Assembly: GCA_964545925.1 (NCBI GenBank) | Contig: CAZJHM010000009.1 | Span: 1 to 26,119, forward strand | Source of the DNA: CAZJHM01 sp964545925 | Lineage (GTDB): Archaea > Iainarchaeota > Iainarchaeia > Iainarchaeales > CAZJHM01 | Reading direction: 5' to 3' | DNA length: 26,119 nucleotides | Shown: positions 6,917-14,545 of the stretch, piece by piece | Position numbering within the stretch: the first letter of the stretch is position 1 | Layout of the letters: every line of letters starts with the position of its first letter | Made by a program: the position numbers and the translations under genes | The notes under the pieces: model-generated | What the model saw: only the letters and a program-made list of their open reading frames with translations | What the model was told of the DNA's origin: nothing | Databases searched by the model: none

Positions 6917-7879
6917 ATGAAATCAGAACTTACAAAATCAGAATACCCAAAACTCATATGTAAATTCACACTCTTTTTTGGAATAATCTTTATTTTAGGA
7001 AGTATGTTTGCAGTACCTTATCTTTATATTCAAGAAAAAAATTATATTCCTGAAACATCAATAATAAACGATAATCCAGATGATATTCTTAATTCACTTT
7101 TTATTTTTGCTTATATTTTAATTTTAACAGGATTAATACTTATTTTTGCAAAGAGATTTTCAATTGGTTGGCTTATAGCAATTCTAGATTCATTCTTAAT
7201 ATTTTTTACCTTTGCTTTATTATTCAGTTATTTATTAACTTTTATATTATATGCATTTGGAATTCCAAATTACTTTGCAATTCTTTTAGCCCTTGCTCTT
7301 GTTTTTTTACGCCGTTTGATACCAAAAAACAAAATGATAAAGAACATAGTTGCAATTGGAGCAATATCAATTGTCGGAGTATTACTTGGAGCAGCTTTAG
7401 GAATCTATCCAATGATTCTTCTTTTAATTATACTTTCAATCTATGATTTAGTTGCAGTTTTCAAAACTAAACATATGATTACTCTAGCCAAAACCTTTGA
7501 AAAAGAAAACACTTCTTTTTCACTTACACTTTTGGCTCAGATTAAGAAAAAAGCAAAAAATCTTGCATCAAGAGTCAAGAAAACAGTCAAAAGAAAAACA
7601 TCTATTTCAAAAGGAAAGAATTTAGCAAAACAAGAAGTTGAAATCCCAAACTCAGATAAAAAAACTTTTGAATTAGGAACAGGGGATTTAGTGCTTCCTT
7701 TAGCTTTCTTTGTTACTATTCTTAAATATTCAACTATTAATAAAGCAGTTCTTTGTGTTTTTGCAGCATATTTGGGTTTAGCACTTACAATTCGTTATTC
7801 TTATTATACCAAAAAACCAATGCCTGCTTTGCCTTTTCAATCTCTCCTAATGATTATTGCTTATTTTTTACCTTTTTAA
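6917..7879 (+). CDS. Presenilin/signal peptide peptidase-type intramembrane aspartyl protease
   Basis: 320 aa with about nine hydrophobic segments. The catalytic aspartates are visible in their family motifs: SIYDLVAV (Tyr176-Asp177) and LGTGDLVLP (Gly-x-Gly-Asp, Asp257), and the C-terminal PAL motif is at 303-305 (PMPALPFQ). Between the two aspartates is a strongly basic cytoplasmic loop of about 65 residues (KKKAKNLASRVKKTVKRK). The family cleaves transmembrane helices such as signal-peptide remnants inside the bilayer; substrates here are unknown. Its length is close to archaeal presenilin homologues. It has its own promoter and is followed by the 56-aa gene 40 bp later. Confidence 0.92.
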   Translation: MKSELTKSEYPKLICKFTLFFGIIFILGSMFAVPYLYIQEKNYIPETSIINDNPDDILNSLFIFAYILILTGLILIFAKRFSIGWLIAILDSFLIFFTFALLFSYLLTFILYAFGIPNYFAILLALALVFLRRLIPKNKMIKNIVAIGAISIVGVLLGAALGIYPMILLLIILSIYDLVAVFKTKHMITLAKTFEKENTSFSLTLLAQIKKKAKNLASRVKKTVKRKTSISKGKNLAKQEVEIPNSDKKTFELGTGDLVLPLAFFVTILKYSTINKAVLCVFAAYLGLALTIRYSYYTKKPMPALPFQSLLMIIAYFLPF

Positions 7880-7919
7880 AAATAAATAGATTTATTAATT
7901 TTATTTCTATTATAAAAGT

Positions 7920-8090
7920 ATGGTTTTTTCTTATATAAATAGCAAAAACAAAACATATTATCTTCACAAAAAAGGTAATTTGTTTTATTTCTCACAAAAA
8001 AAAGAAGGAGCAATAGAACTTCCAACAGGAAAAACAATCAATGAAAATCCAATAAATAGTTTGCCAATCTTAAAAAAGAAAGAGGGATAA
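7920..8090 (+). CDS. Small conserved-looking protein of unknown function (56 aa)
   Basis: ATG at 7920, stop TAA at 8088-8090, one base before the next gene's ATG. The protein begins MVFSYINSKNKTYYLHKKGN and continues LFYFSQKKEGAIELPTGK, ending in NSLPILKKKEG. The pattern of short beta strands with aromatic residues followed by a Leu-Pro turn and Lys-rich end resembles a small archaeal protein type I have seen beginning MVYSWVNSKGKTYYLH, but I cannot name a function. Tight spacing with the aminopeptidase gene and the AGAGGG near its stop, which can serve as ribosome-binding site for the next gene, argue that it is a real coupled cistron. Confidence 0.75.
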   Translation: MVFSYINSKNKTYYLHKKGNLFYFSQKKEGAIELPTGKTINENPINSLPILKKKEG

Positions 8091-8091
8091 A

Positions 8092-9861
8092 ATGAAGCAC
8101 AATATAAATGAATTTAATAAAGCAGTTGAGGAATATAAAAGACTCTTAAAAGGAAAAATAAAAGGTGAAGTCTTAATTCTTCACGAAACTTCAAATGAAA
8201 AAGCATTCTATTCAATCGCCCCTCTTTCATTCGCTATCCATCAACTAGGAGGAGAAATTTGCACTTTCTCTTTCTTTAAAGGAAATAGTGACACATATTA
8301 TGTTTTGGATAAAATCTACAAATTATTTGAGAAATTAAAGAGAAAAGAAAATTCCAAAGAAACAAAAGCTTTGGATGATTTCTTGAAAGCAATTAAAAAG
8401 AAAACAAAAACTTCTTTTGAACCTTATCTTTCTCGCCCTTTGGAAATCACAGCCCAAAAGAATTCTTTTACTTTAGGAACACAATCTCTTCCATTCAAAA
8501 CAAAATGGGTAAAGAAACGTTTAACCCAGCAACTTTCAAAGACAGCAAAAAACATCTGCAAAAATTCTTATGCTCTAAAAAAACATGAAACTCTTTCTTT
8601 AGGTTATGAAATGGTTCCTCTTAAAAGAAAACTTCCTTTGGATGATTATCTAGATTCTTATCATATAGCTTATTCAACTTACAAAGAAGCAATTAAGCAA
8701 TGCAAAAGAGTGTTTCTTTCAACAGCCTCAGGAAAAGAAAAAATGACAGAAGATTCAATGAAAGTTATTGCTCTCTCTGAGGCTCTTCGTGGCTCACAAT
8801 ATTCTCTTTTTTCAAATGAACCAATTTTCAAAACATTTAAAAAACTCTCTCCTTTTATAGAAGCAGAAAGATTACAATCAGCAGATGCAATCTATATGAT
8901 AAATGGAGAAGGATATGGAGGAAAAACTTTATTTGGAACAAAAATAGGTTTTCCAATTCCAAAAAGCAAAGAAAGATGGACTTCAGTCAGCACAATGTTT
9001 TTGAAACCTTCTTGGAAATCCCAAACACAAGAAGACAATCGTTTGCCAAAAACCCGCCTAGCAATAACTGAAACTCTACCTTTAGAAAACTACATAAAAA
9101 GTGTAGACCAAGATTACTCTAAAATGAGAAAATTAAATTCAGCAATAGTTTCAGTTTTATCTAAATCTAAAAATCTTTATGCCGAAGGTTTAAAATTCCC
9201 AGAAGGACAAACAAAACTCAAAATGGATTTAACTGCTTTTTTAGAAGGAAAAAGACAATTTCATCCTGATTCAGCAGACATGCAACACCTAATAGATACA
9301 TCTTCAATAAAAAAAGGAGTTAAAGCAGGAAACTATGGAAACATACCTGCAGGAGAAGTTTTCTTTACTCCTGAATTTATAGAAGGAACTCTTTTAGGAG
9401 ATGTCTCAATTCATTTAGACAAATCCTACAAACTAACTCCTAAAAAACCTTTAATAATAAAAATAAAAAATTCAAAATTCACAATTCAAACAAAAAATAA
9501 AAAATTAAAAAAAGCATTTGAAAACAAACTCAAAGAATCAAAACAAATGATTTCTCTCTACCAGAAAAACAAAACCCTTCCTAAAAAAACAATTGATGAA
9601 TACAAAAGAAACTTCTACAAAGTAGGGGAGTTTGCAATTAACACAAATTCAGGAGCAACTCCTTCTATGTATCTAATAGAAGCAGAGAAAGCAGCAGGTA
9701 TGATTCATTTAGCAGTTGGCTCAGGTTTTGATATAGGAACTCAAACAACTCATCATTCAGACACAGTTGTAAATGCTCCTCGTCAAAAACTAAACATTTA
9801 TGGCTTGACTGAAAAACTAGAAAAAATATATATAATGAAAAATGGCAAACTGGTTGTCTAA
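8092..9861 (+). CDS. M29-type (aminopeptidase T-like) metallopeptidase with long N-terminal extension
   Basis: 589 aa. The C-terminal half carries the M29 metal-binding pattern: GNIPAGEVFF (Glu422), VGEFAINTN (Glu513), AGMIHLAVGSGF (His539) and THHSDTVV (His555 and Asp557). These correspond to the Glu, Glu, His, His-x-Asp ligand order of AmpS/AmpT. Canonical M29 enzymes are about 370-415 aa, so this one has some 180 extra N-terminal residues plus a Lys-rich insert (about 445-500) between the two glutamates. The expected role is release of N-terminal residues from peptides in the cytoplasm. It is followed without any gap by an M24 aminopeptidase and preceded by the 56-aa gene with one base between, indicating a peptide-degradation operon. 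Confidence 0.8.
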   Translation: MKHNINEFNKAVEEYKRLLKGKIKGEVLILHETSNEKAFYSIAPLSFAIHQLGGEICTFSFFKGNSDTYYVLDKIYKLFEKLKRKENSKETKALDDFLKAIKKKTKTSFEPYLSRPLEITAQKNSFTLGTQSLPFKTKWVKKRLTQQLSKTAKNICKNSYALKKHETLSLGYEMVPLKRKLPLDDYLDSYHIAYSTYKEAIKQCKRVFLSTASGKEKMTEDSMKVIALSEALRGSQYSLFSNEPIFKTFKKLSPFIEAERLQSADAIYMINGEGYGGKTLFGTKIGFPIPKSKERWTSVSTMFLKPSWKSQTQEDNRLPKTRLAITETLPLENYIKSVDQDYSKMRKLNSAIVSVLSKSKNLYAEGLKFPEGQTKLKMDLTAFLEGKRQFHPDSADMQHLIDTSSIKKGVKAGNYGNIPAGEVFFTPEFIEGTLLGDVSIHLDKSYKLTPKKPLIIKIKNSKFTIQTKNKKLKKAFENKLKESKQMISLYQKNKTLPKKTIDEYKRNFYKVGEFAINTNSGATPSMYLIEAEKAAGMIHLAVGSGFDIGTQTTHHSDTVVNAPRQKLNIYGLTEKLEKIYIMKNGKLVV

Positions 9862-10869
9862 ATGCCTTCTTTTCTTTCTTCTCGCTTGAAAATCCTTGCA
9901 AAATCTTTTCCTTCTGCCTTAATCCATTCCTCTGATTCTTCTTTCTACTACCTAACTGACTTACCTTTTTCCAGCTGGCAATCCAGTTTTGCAGTAATCC
10001 AAAAAAACAAAATAACTCTTTTAGCAAAACTCCCAGAAGATGCACCTTATGAAATCCTAACTTACCAAAATAAAAAACAACTCAAGTCTCTTCTTCTGGA
10101 ATTTTTTCCTCATGGAAAAATCCCCTCCACAATTTCTCTTTCTTCCCTTTCTCTTCCCACTCAGAACATTTCCAAAAATCTCCAAAAAATGAGAGAAATA
10201 AAATCTGAACAAGAAATTTCTCGTTTGAAAAAATCCTCTAATCTTGCCCAATCTCTTTTACACGAAGTTCCAAATCTAATAAAAAAAGGAAAAACAACTG
10301 AAGCCCAGTTAGCAAATATCTTAGAATTTAAAGCAAAAGAATTATCCTATGAAACTTTAGCTTTCCCCCCAATTGTTGCTTCCAATCCCCGCACAGCCTA
10401 TGCTCATTCTTTTCCTTCTTCCAGAAAAATCTCCCAAGGTTTATTAATGGTTGATTTCGGCTTGAGATACAAAAACTATTGTTCAGATTTAACCAGTATG
10501 TTCTTTATCTCCTCTCGCAAAAACTTAGAACTTTATCAAACTTTAGAAAACATAAAACAGTGCTCCGAAGATTTTATCTCTGAATCCCAAACTTATAAAG
10601 AAGCAATAAACAAGATAAACAATCTTTACAAAAAAACTTTCAACAAAGAAATCCCCCATTCTTTTGGACATGGAATAGGAATAGAAGTTCATGATTATCC
10701 TCATGGCTTGTCCTTGAAATCAAAAGATACAATTCAACCTAACCAAACAATCACAATAGAACCTGCCTACTACACAAAAAATCTAGGAATGAGAATAGAA
10801 GATGATTATCTAATCAATAACAAAGGAAAGCCAATCTCCTATACAAAAACCGAACCCATCTTCTTCTAA
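9862..10869 (+). CDS. M24 family aminopeptidase (Xaa-Pro dipeptidase/aminopeptidase type)
   Basis: 335 aa. The N-terminal domain (about 1-110) is a creatinase-like fold; the catalytic pita-bread domain follows from about 111. All five metal ligands are present: Asp198 (LMVDFG), Asp209 (YCSDLT), His270 (SFGHGIG), Glu300 (TIEPAYY) and Glu313 (RIEDD). Accessory histidines are His182 (YAHSFP) and His277 (EVHDYP). The size and domain order fit PepQ/Xaa-Pro aminopeptidases rather than methionine aminopeptidase. The ATG abuts the preceding stop directly. The last 4 nt overlap the convergent 74-aa gene. Cytoplasmic proline-containing peptide hydrolysis is the likely role. Confidence 0.92.
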   Translation: MPSFLSSRLKILAKSFPSALIHSSDSSFYYLTDLPFSSWQSSFAVIQKNKITLLAKLPEDAPYEILTYQNKKQLKSLLLEFFPHGKIPSTISLSSLSLPTQNISKNLQKMREIKSEQEISRLKKSSNLAQSLLHEVPNLIKKGKTTEAQLANILEFKAKELSYETLAFPPIVASNPRTAYAHSFPSSRKISQGLLMVDFGLRYKNYCSDLTSMFFISSRKNLELYQTLENIKQCSEDFISESQTYKEAINKINNLYKKTFNKEIPHSFGHGIGIEVHDYPHGLSLKSKDTIQPNQTITIEPAYYTKNLGMRIEDDYLINNKGKPISYTKTEPIFF

Positions 10870-11090
10870 ATTAATTTTTTCCTAATTTTCTCCAAATACT
10901 TATAAGCTCTTTCCATATTTGGAAATTTTCTTACTCCTTGTGAATCTCTGATAAAATAAGTTTTTCCTTCAACTCCAAAATGCAAAACTTTATCTTTTTT
11001 ATCAACAAACATTCCAAGAACTCTTTTCTCAGGAATTGTTCTCCTAGCCCCAGTCACAGGCAAGAACTTTTTAGGAATTTTCTGTGGCAT
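10866..11090 (-). CDS. Small basic protein of unknown function (74 aa)
   Basis: I do not recognise the family. The protein is basic, opens MPQKIPKKFLPVTGARRTIPEKRV, has a compact beta-like middle (LGMFVDKKDKVLHFGVEGKTYFI) and ends in a helix (MERAYKYLEKIRKKL). It is supported as real by a strong Shine-Dalgarno GAGGTGA (11103-11097), six nt before the ATG, and by a one-base gap from the upstream gene's stop. Its end overlaps the M24 gene by 4 nt on the opposite strand. The plus-strand frame across this region has poor composition and is a shadow. Confidence 0.75.
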   Translation of the reverse strand: MPQKIPKKFLPVTGARRTIPEKRVLGMFVDKKDKVLHFGVEGKTYFIRDSQGVRKFPNMERAYKYLEKIRKKLI

Positions 11091-11091
11091 T

Positions 11092-11352
11092 TTAATTCAC
11101 CTCATAAAAACAAAGTTTTCTTTCTTTCTCCAAATATAAAACATCATAATTCCCCCCCACTGGAAAAACTGATGTTCTGTTTCCCAATTCAGGGCACTGG
11201 CTTGGATTTCCAACACCAACACTATTCATAATATCACTAGATATATATGAAATCAAAGAAACATTATTTTGCTGAACTTGAACATTTAAATAAGAAACCC
11301 AAATAAAAAGAATAACTAATCCTAAACCAATAACAAAATCTATACTTCTCAT
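11092..11352 (-). CDS. Small membrane-anchored extracytoplasmic protein (86 aa)
   Basis: The likely start is the ATG at 11352, giving MRSIDFVIGLGLVILFIWVS, a single N-terminal transmembrane helix (about 6-24). A polar outer domain of about 60 residues follows with two cysteines (about 53 and 81) that could form a disulfide. A longer frame reaches an ATG at 11463, but that extension runs through the palindromes behind tRNA-Leu and reads as basic low-quality sequence. A TATA-like ATTATTAAATTTAG lies roughly 17-30 nt before 11352. The form is reminiscent of minor pilin-like or membrane-complex subunits, but no family signature is visible. It is co-transcribed with the 74-aa gene. Confidence 0.65.
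   Translation of the reverse strand: MRSIDFVIGLGLVILFIWVSYLNVQVQQNNVSLISYISSDIMNSVGVGNPSQCPELGNRTSVFPVGGNYDVLYLEKERKLCFYEVN
11097..11103 (-). promoter_or_regulatory. Shine-Dalgarno sequence for the 74-aa gene
   Basis: GAGGTGA on the minus strand, ending six bases before the ATG at 11090 and lying in the last codons of the 86-aa gene. It is identical to the adk site at 4664. Confidence 0.7.
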
Positions 11353-11424
11353 ATCTATCTTAAAACTTCTAAATTTAATAATCTTTCTTTTTCCTGAAAC
11401 CAAAGTTCTCCTTTTTTCTTTTTC

Positions 11425-11509
11425 CCAAAAGTTTCTTTGGTTGGGTTTTTGAAAAAAACCCATGGTAATTTTCTTTTACTCAATTTTTTCTTTGAAAAAG
11501 AAAAAATTG
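11425..11509 (-). repeat. Palindrome cluster downstream of tRNA-Leu(UAG)
   Basis: Three inverted repeats follow the tRNA 3' end in the direction of tRNA transcription. The first is a perfect 12-bp stem (11481-11492 with 11498-11509, 5-nt loop); its outermost base is the last acceptor-stem base. The second is a 9-bp stem (11442-11450 with 11454-11462, 3-nt loop). The third is a 5-bp stem (11425-11429 with 11436-11440). An alternative 8-bp stem pairs 11435-11442 with 11398-11405. The spacer after the first stem reads AAAAGAAAATTACCATGGG on the minus strand, nearly the same as the spacer behind tRNA-Leu(GAG). The first stem may help 3' processing or termination. Confidence 0.8.
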
Positions 11510-11591
11510 CGGGGGAGCGGATTCGAACCGCTGAAGACACTAAGTCACAGGGTCCTAAACCCTGCCCCTTTGACCGCTCGGGAACCCCCGC
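11508..11591 (-). tRNA. tRNA-Leu, anticodon UAG
   Basis: The acceptor stem pairs GCGGGGG with CCCCCGC. The anticodon stem CAGGG/CCCTG encloses TTTAGGA (anticodon TAG at 11557-11555). A long type II variable arm (TGACTTAGTGTCTTC) and the T arm AGCGG-TTCGAAT-CCGCT follow. The long variable arm and UAG anticodon identify leucine. The coordinates include the discriminator A at 11508; CCA is not encoded. Reads CUA and, by wobble, other CUN codons. Confidence 0.96.
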
Positions 11592-11610
11592 ATACTTATT
11601 ACTCAGTTGC

Positions 11611-11623
11611 AATTCTTTAAAAA
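11611..11623 (-). promoter_or_regulatory. TATA-like box for tRNA-Leu(UAG)
   Basis: TTTTTAAAGAATT on the minus strand is centred about 26 nt before the tRNA 5' end at 11591. It lies in the 77-bp divergent region shared with valS. Confidence 0.5.
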
Positions 11624-11668
11624 CATTTTCAAGCAACATTTTCATAATAAAAACAAAGGAAAAAAATT

Positions 11669-14005
11669 ATGATTGAAGAAAAACATTGGACAAAAGATTT
11701 AGAACAACCTATATACAAAAACTGGAAAGATAACAATGATTATAAATTCAATTCAAATTCAAACAAACCAATTTTTTCCATAGATACTCCTCCACCATAT
11801 GTAAATCGTCCAGTCCATATAGGACAAGCAACAACATATGTAATGATGGATTTTTTCGCAAGATTCCAAAGAATGATAGGAAAAGAAGTTGTTTTCCCAT
11901 TAGGTTTAGACAGAAATGGATTACCAATAGAAATGGAAGCTGAAAAACTTTTAGGAAAATCTCTTTATGATGTTCCAAGAGAAGATTTCATAAAAGCATG
12001 CAAACAAGTTTTAAATGAAAGTTCTTTAGCATCAGTTGATTCTTTTTATCGCTTAGGTATTTCTTTCAATTCGTGGAATTTAGGAAACAACATAGGCGAC
12101 TTGTACCACACAGATTCAGAAGAATACAGAAAAACAACTCAAGCAACATTCATAGACTTATGGAAAAAAGGTTTAATCTATGAAGACACAAGAATAAACA
12201 ATTATTGTCCAGGTTGTAGAACAACTTTAGCAGATTCAGAAATAGAATACAAAAACAAAGACACTTTTTTCAATTACATTCTTTTCAAAGTAAAAGAAAC
12301 AGGAGAAACTCTTGAAATAGGAACAACTCGCCCTGAATTAATAGCCTCTTGTGGAATGATAATCTACAACCCAGAAGATAAAAGATATTCTCATCTAAAA
12401 AACAAAACAGCAATCTCTCCTCTTTACAATAAAGAAATTCCAATAATGCCTCACAATCAAGCAGATATTGAAAAAGGAACAGGCTTAGTTATGATGTGTT
12501 CAGCAGGAGATTTATCAGACATAAGATTTTTCAGAGAACAAAATTTAGAACCAATTATCTCAATAGGAGCAGATGGAAAAATGAATGAAAAAGCAGGTTT
12601 CTTAAAAGATTTAACAGTCAAAGATGCCCGTGAAAAAATCCTAGAACTTTTAAAGGAAAAAAATCTTTTAACAAAACAAGAAAAAATCTCACACAGAACT
12701 CCAATCTGCGAAAGAAGTAAACATGAAGTAGAGTTTATTGCAATGCCTGAATTCTACCTGAAACAATTAGATTACAAAAAACAAATGTTTGAATTAACAA
12801 ACAATTTAAATTTCTATGACTCTGCATCCAGACAAATTCTTTTAGATTGGATAAATTCAGTTTCCATTGATTGGCCAATTTCACGTAGAAGAGTTTATGC
12901 AACTGAAATTCCTTTATGGAAATGTAAAAATTGTGGAGAATTTATTTTAGGAGAAAAAGGAAAATACACTCAACCTTGGAAAGAAAAATACAAAGGAAAA
13001 TGCCCAGAATGTGGTTCAACAAACATAGAAGGAGAAACAAGAGTTTTTGATACTTGGTTTGATTCTTCAAACACAGGTTTATGGGTTATAGGTTATGATA
13101 GAAACATGGATTTTTTCCAGAAACATTCTCCCACAACTTTAAGACCACAAGGAAAAGAAATAATTCGCACTTGGCTATACTACTCTCTCCTTAAATCCTA
13201 TCATTTAACAGGAAAAACAATTTTCAAAGATGCTTGGATAAATTATCACATTTTAGATGACAGCGGATATAAAATGTCCAAGTCAAAAGGAAACATCTTA
13301 GATCCAAAAACAATTTTAGATAAACATGGAGCTGAACCTTTTCGTTTATGGACAGCAACAGAAGGAAATCTAACTAAGAAAGATTTCAAAATCTCAGATG
13401 AAAAAATACAAGCTGAATCTAAAACTTTAACAAAACTCTGGAATCTCGCTCGCTTTTTATCTTCTTTCCCAATTCCAAATAAACCAAAAACTCTTTTACC
13501 AATAGACAATTGGATTCTCTCTGAAATCTCCACAATAACAAAAACCACAAAAGAATCTTATGAACAATATGATTTCCATTCCCCAGCAATTCTTCTCAAG
13601 AATTTCCTCTGGGAAACCTATGCCTCAAACTATTTAGAAATAATAAAGCCAAGAGTATACAATGATAAAAAACAATATACACAAGAAGAACAAGAATCTG
13701 CTTACTGGACAATGCATACAGTTTTTGAAAACCTCCTCCTCCTCCTCTCACCAATCCTACCATTTATAACTCAAACTTTGGAAGAAAAAATCTATAATAA
13801 GAAAATTCATTCTCTCCCTTTCCCTCTTCCTCTTCAAAACACTTCAAACTTAGACACAAAAGAGATAATCTCTTTCAACAATTCAATCTGGAAACAAAAG
13901 AAAGATTCCAATATCTCTCTTCGCTCTGAACTTTCAGGAATACACATCCCTGAATCCTTAAAACAAATAGAAAAAGACTTGAAATTAATGCATAACCTTG
14001 TTTAA
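11669..14005 (+). CDS. valS: Valyl-tRNA synthetase
   Basis: 778 aa class I synthetase. The HIGH-type signature is HIGQ at 50-53 after DTPPPYVNRPV, and the KMSKS loop is at 535-539 followed by KGNILDP. A CP1 editing domain lies between (TTRPE, GTGLVMMCSAGD). Zinc-finger cysteine pairs are at 180/183 (CPGC), 419/422 (CKNC) and 445/448 (CPEC). The motifs VFDTWFDSSNTGLW and LRPQGKEIIRTWLYYSL are typical of ValRS rather than IleRS or LeuRS. Archaeal ValRS proteins are usually around 860-890 aa; this one ends soon after the anticodon-binding helical domain, so the C-terminal extension is short. It is divergent from tRNA-Leu(UAG). An AAGGA 4-9 nt before the ATG may aid initiation. Confidence 0.93.
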   Translation: MIEEKHWTKDLEQPIYKNWKDNNDYKFNSNSNKPIFSIDTPPPYVNRPVHIGQATTYVMMDFFARFQRMIGKEVVFPLGLDRNGLPIEMEAEKLLGKSLYDVPREDFIKACKQVLNESSLASVDSFYRLGISFNSWNLGNNIGDLYHTDSEEYRKTTQATFIDLWKKGLIYEDTRINNYCPGCRTTLADSEIEYKNKDTFFNYILFKVKETGETLEIGTTRPELIASCGMIIYNPEDKRYSHLKNKTAISPLYNKEIPIMPHNQADIEKGTGLVMMCSAGDLSDIRFFREQNLEPIISIGADGKMNEKAGFLKDLTVKDAREKILELLKEKNLLTKQEKISHRTPICERSKHEVEFIAMPEFYLKQLDYKKQMFELTNNLNFYDSASRQILLDWINSVSIDWPISRRRVYATEIPLWKCKNCGEFILGEKGKYTQPWKEKYKGKCPECGSTNIEGETRVFDTWFDSSNTGLWVIGYDRNMDFFQKHSPTTLRPQGKEIIRTWLYYSLLKSYHLTGKTIFKDAWINYHILDDSGYKMSKSKGNILDPKTILDKHGAEPFRLWTATEGNLTKKDFKISDEKIQAESKTLTKLWNLARFLSSFPIPNKPKTLLPIDNWILSEISTITKTTKESYEQYDFHSPAILLKNFLWETYASNYLEIIKPRVYNDKKQYTQEEQESAYWTMHTVFENLLLLLSPILPFITQTLEEKIYNKKIHSLPFPLPLQNTSNLDTKEIISFNNSIWKQKKDSNISLRSELSGIHIPESLKQIEKDLKLMHNLV

Positions 14006-14078
14006 TTTTATTCTTTAAAATTTCCTCCTCCAAAAAACCTTTAAAAACCTTTTTTACCCTATATTCTTTAGTGATTTT

Positions 14079-14384
14079 ATGTCCCTAACAATAACCCTCT
14101 TAATAATCTCAATATCTCTTTTCTTAGGAAACTTAATCTTAATTTTTCTGGATAGAAAACCCAAAAACAAACAAAGTTCTCACCCAATTCTAAAACAAGA
14201 AAAAAAAGTAGAACTTTTAGAATCTCGCCTTCAATCTCTGGAAAAATTTGTTTTAACAAACAATTTTAAAGGAAAAATTCCTTCAAGACAAGAAGCTTTC
14301 TCAAATTTAAAATTACAGAAGGAAAATTCATCACAAGAAGAAAAAGACACAGAACAAATCCAGTCAATCTTAAATCATTATTAA
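14079..14384 (+). CDS. Small single-pass membrane protein with cytoplasmic coiled coil (101 aa)
   Basis: The N-terminal hydrophobic helix (about 3-25, LTITLLIISISLFLGNLILIF) is followed by a charged tail with a short coiled-coil stretch (KKVELLESRLQSLEKFV) and a Glu/Gln-rich end. No known family is recognised. ATG at 14079 with TTTAAAAA at 14040-14047 as a possible TATA box. It stands alone between valS and the exchanger and ends in a T8 tract. The minus-strand frame across it is a shadow. Confidence 0.65.
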   Translation: MSLTITLLIISISLFLGNLILIFLDRKPKNKQSSHPILKQEKKVELLESRLQSLEKFVLTNNFKGKIPSRQEAFSNLKLQKENSSQEEKDTEQIQSILNHY

Positions 14385-14386
14385 TC

Positions 14387-14394
14387 TTTTTTTT
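14387..14394 (+). terminator. T-tract terminator after the 101-aa gene
   Basis: Eight Ts begin 3 nt after the stop codon, then CC and nine As, so the tract can also fold back as a T8/A8 hairpin. U-tract termination is the usual archaeal mode. Confidence 0.45.
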
Positions 14395-14447
14395 CCAAAA
14401 AAAAATTTTAAAACATCTCTATTAGAAAATTTTTCAAAAACTAAATC

Positions 14448-14456
14448 TATTTATAC
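14448..14456 (+). promoter_or_regulatory. TATA-like box pointing to an ATG at 14477
   Basis: TATTTATAC is centred 25 nt before the ATG at 14477, the leaderless spacing used by other genes here. That ATG is in frame with the exchanger but is followed by TAA at codon 6. The box supports 14477 as the ancestral or actual initiation site. Confidence 0.5.
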
Positions 14457-14545
14457 TACTTTTTTCATTATATAGTATGAAAAAGGTGTTTTAAATTTCA
14501 GATATTTTAATTATCAATATTTTATTTATTTTAGCAGGGTTTGTC

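Noticed and set aside
10980..11231. 83-aa plus-strand ORF opposite the 74-aa gene
   Set aside because: The minus-strand genes have a strong Shine-Dalgarno and tight coupling; the plus frame is rich in Phe, His, Asn and Ser with no signals.
11353..11463. Longer start (ATG 11463) for the 86-aa membrane protein
   Set aside because: The extension runs through the palindromes behind the tRNA and places the transmembrane helix after a poor basic stretch; the ATG at 11352 gives a clean N-terminal anchor.
11355..11676. ORFs on both strands across tRNA-Leu(UAG), 96 aa on minus and 79 aa on plus
   Set aside because: Their middles are translations of the tRNA itself (the familiar GVPERSKGQG-type and RIRTAEDTKS-type artefacts); the flanks are palindromes.
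14077..14259. 60-aa minus-strand ORF opposite the 101-aa membrane protein
   Set aside because: No start signals; the plus-strand frame has a normal TM-plus-coiled-coil layout and a TATA-like box.
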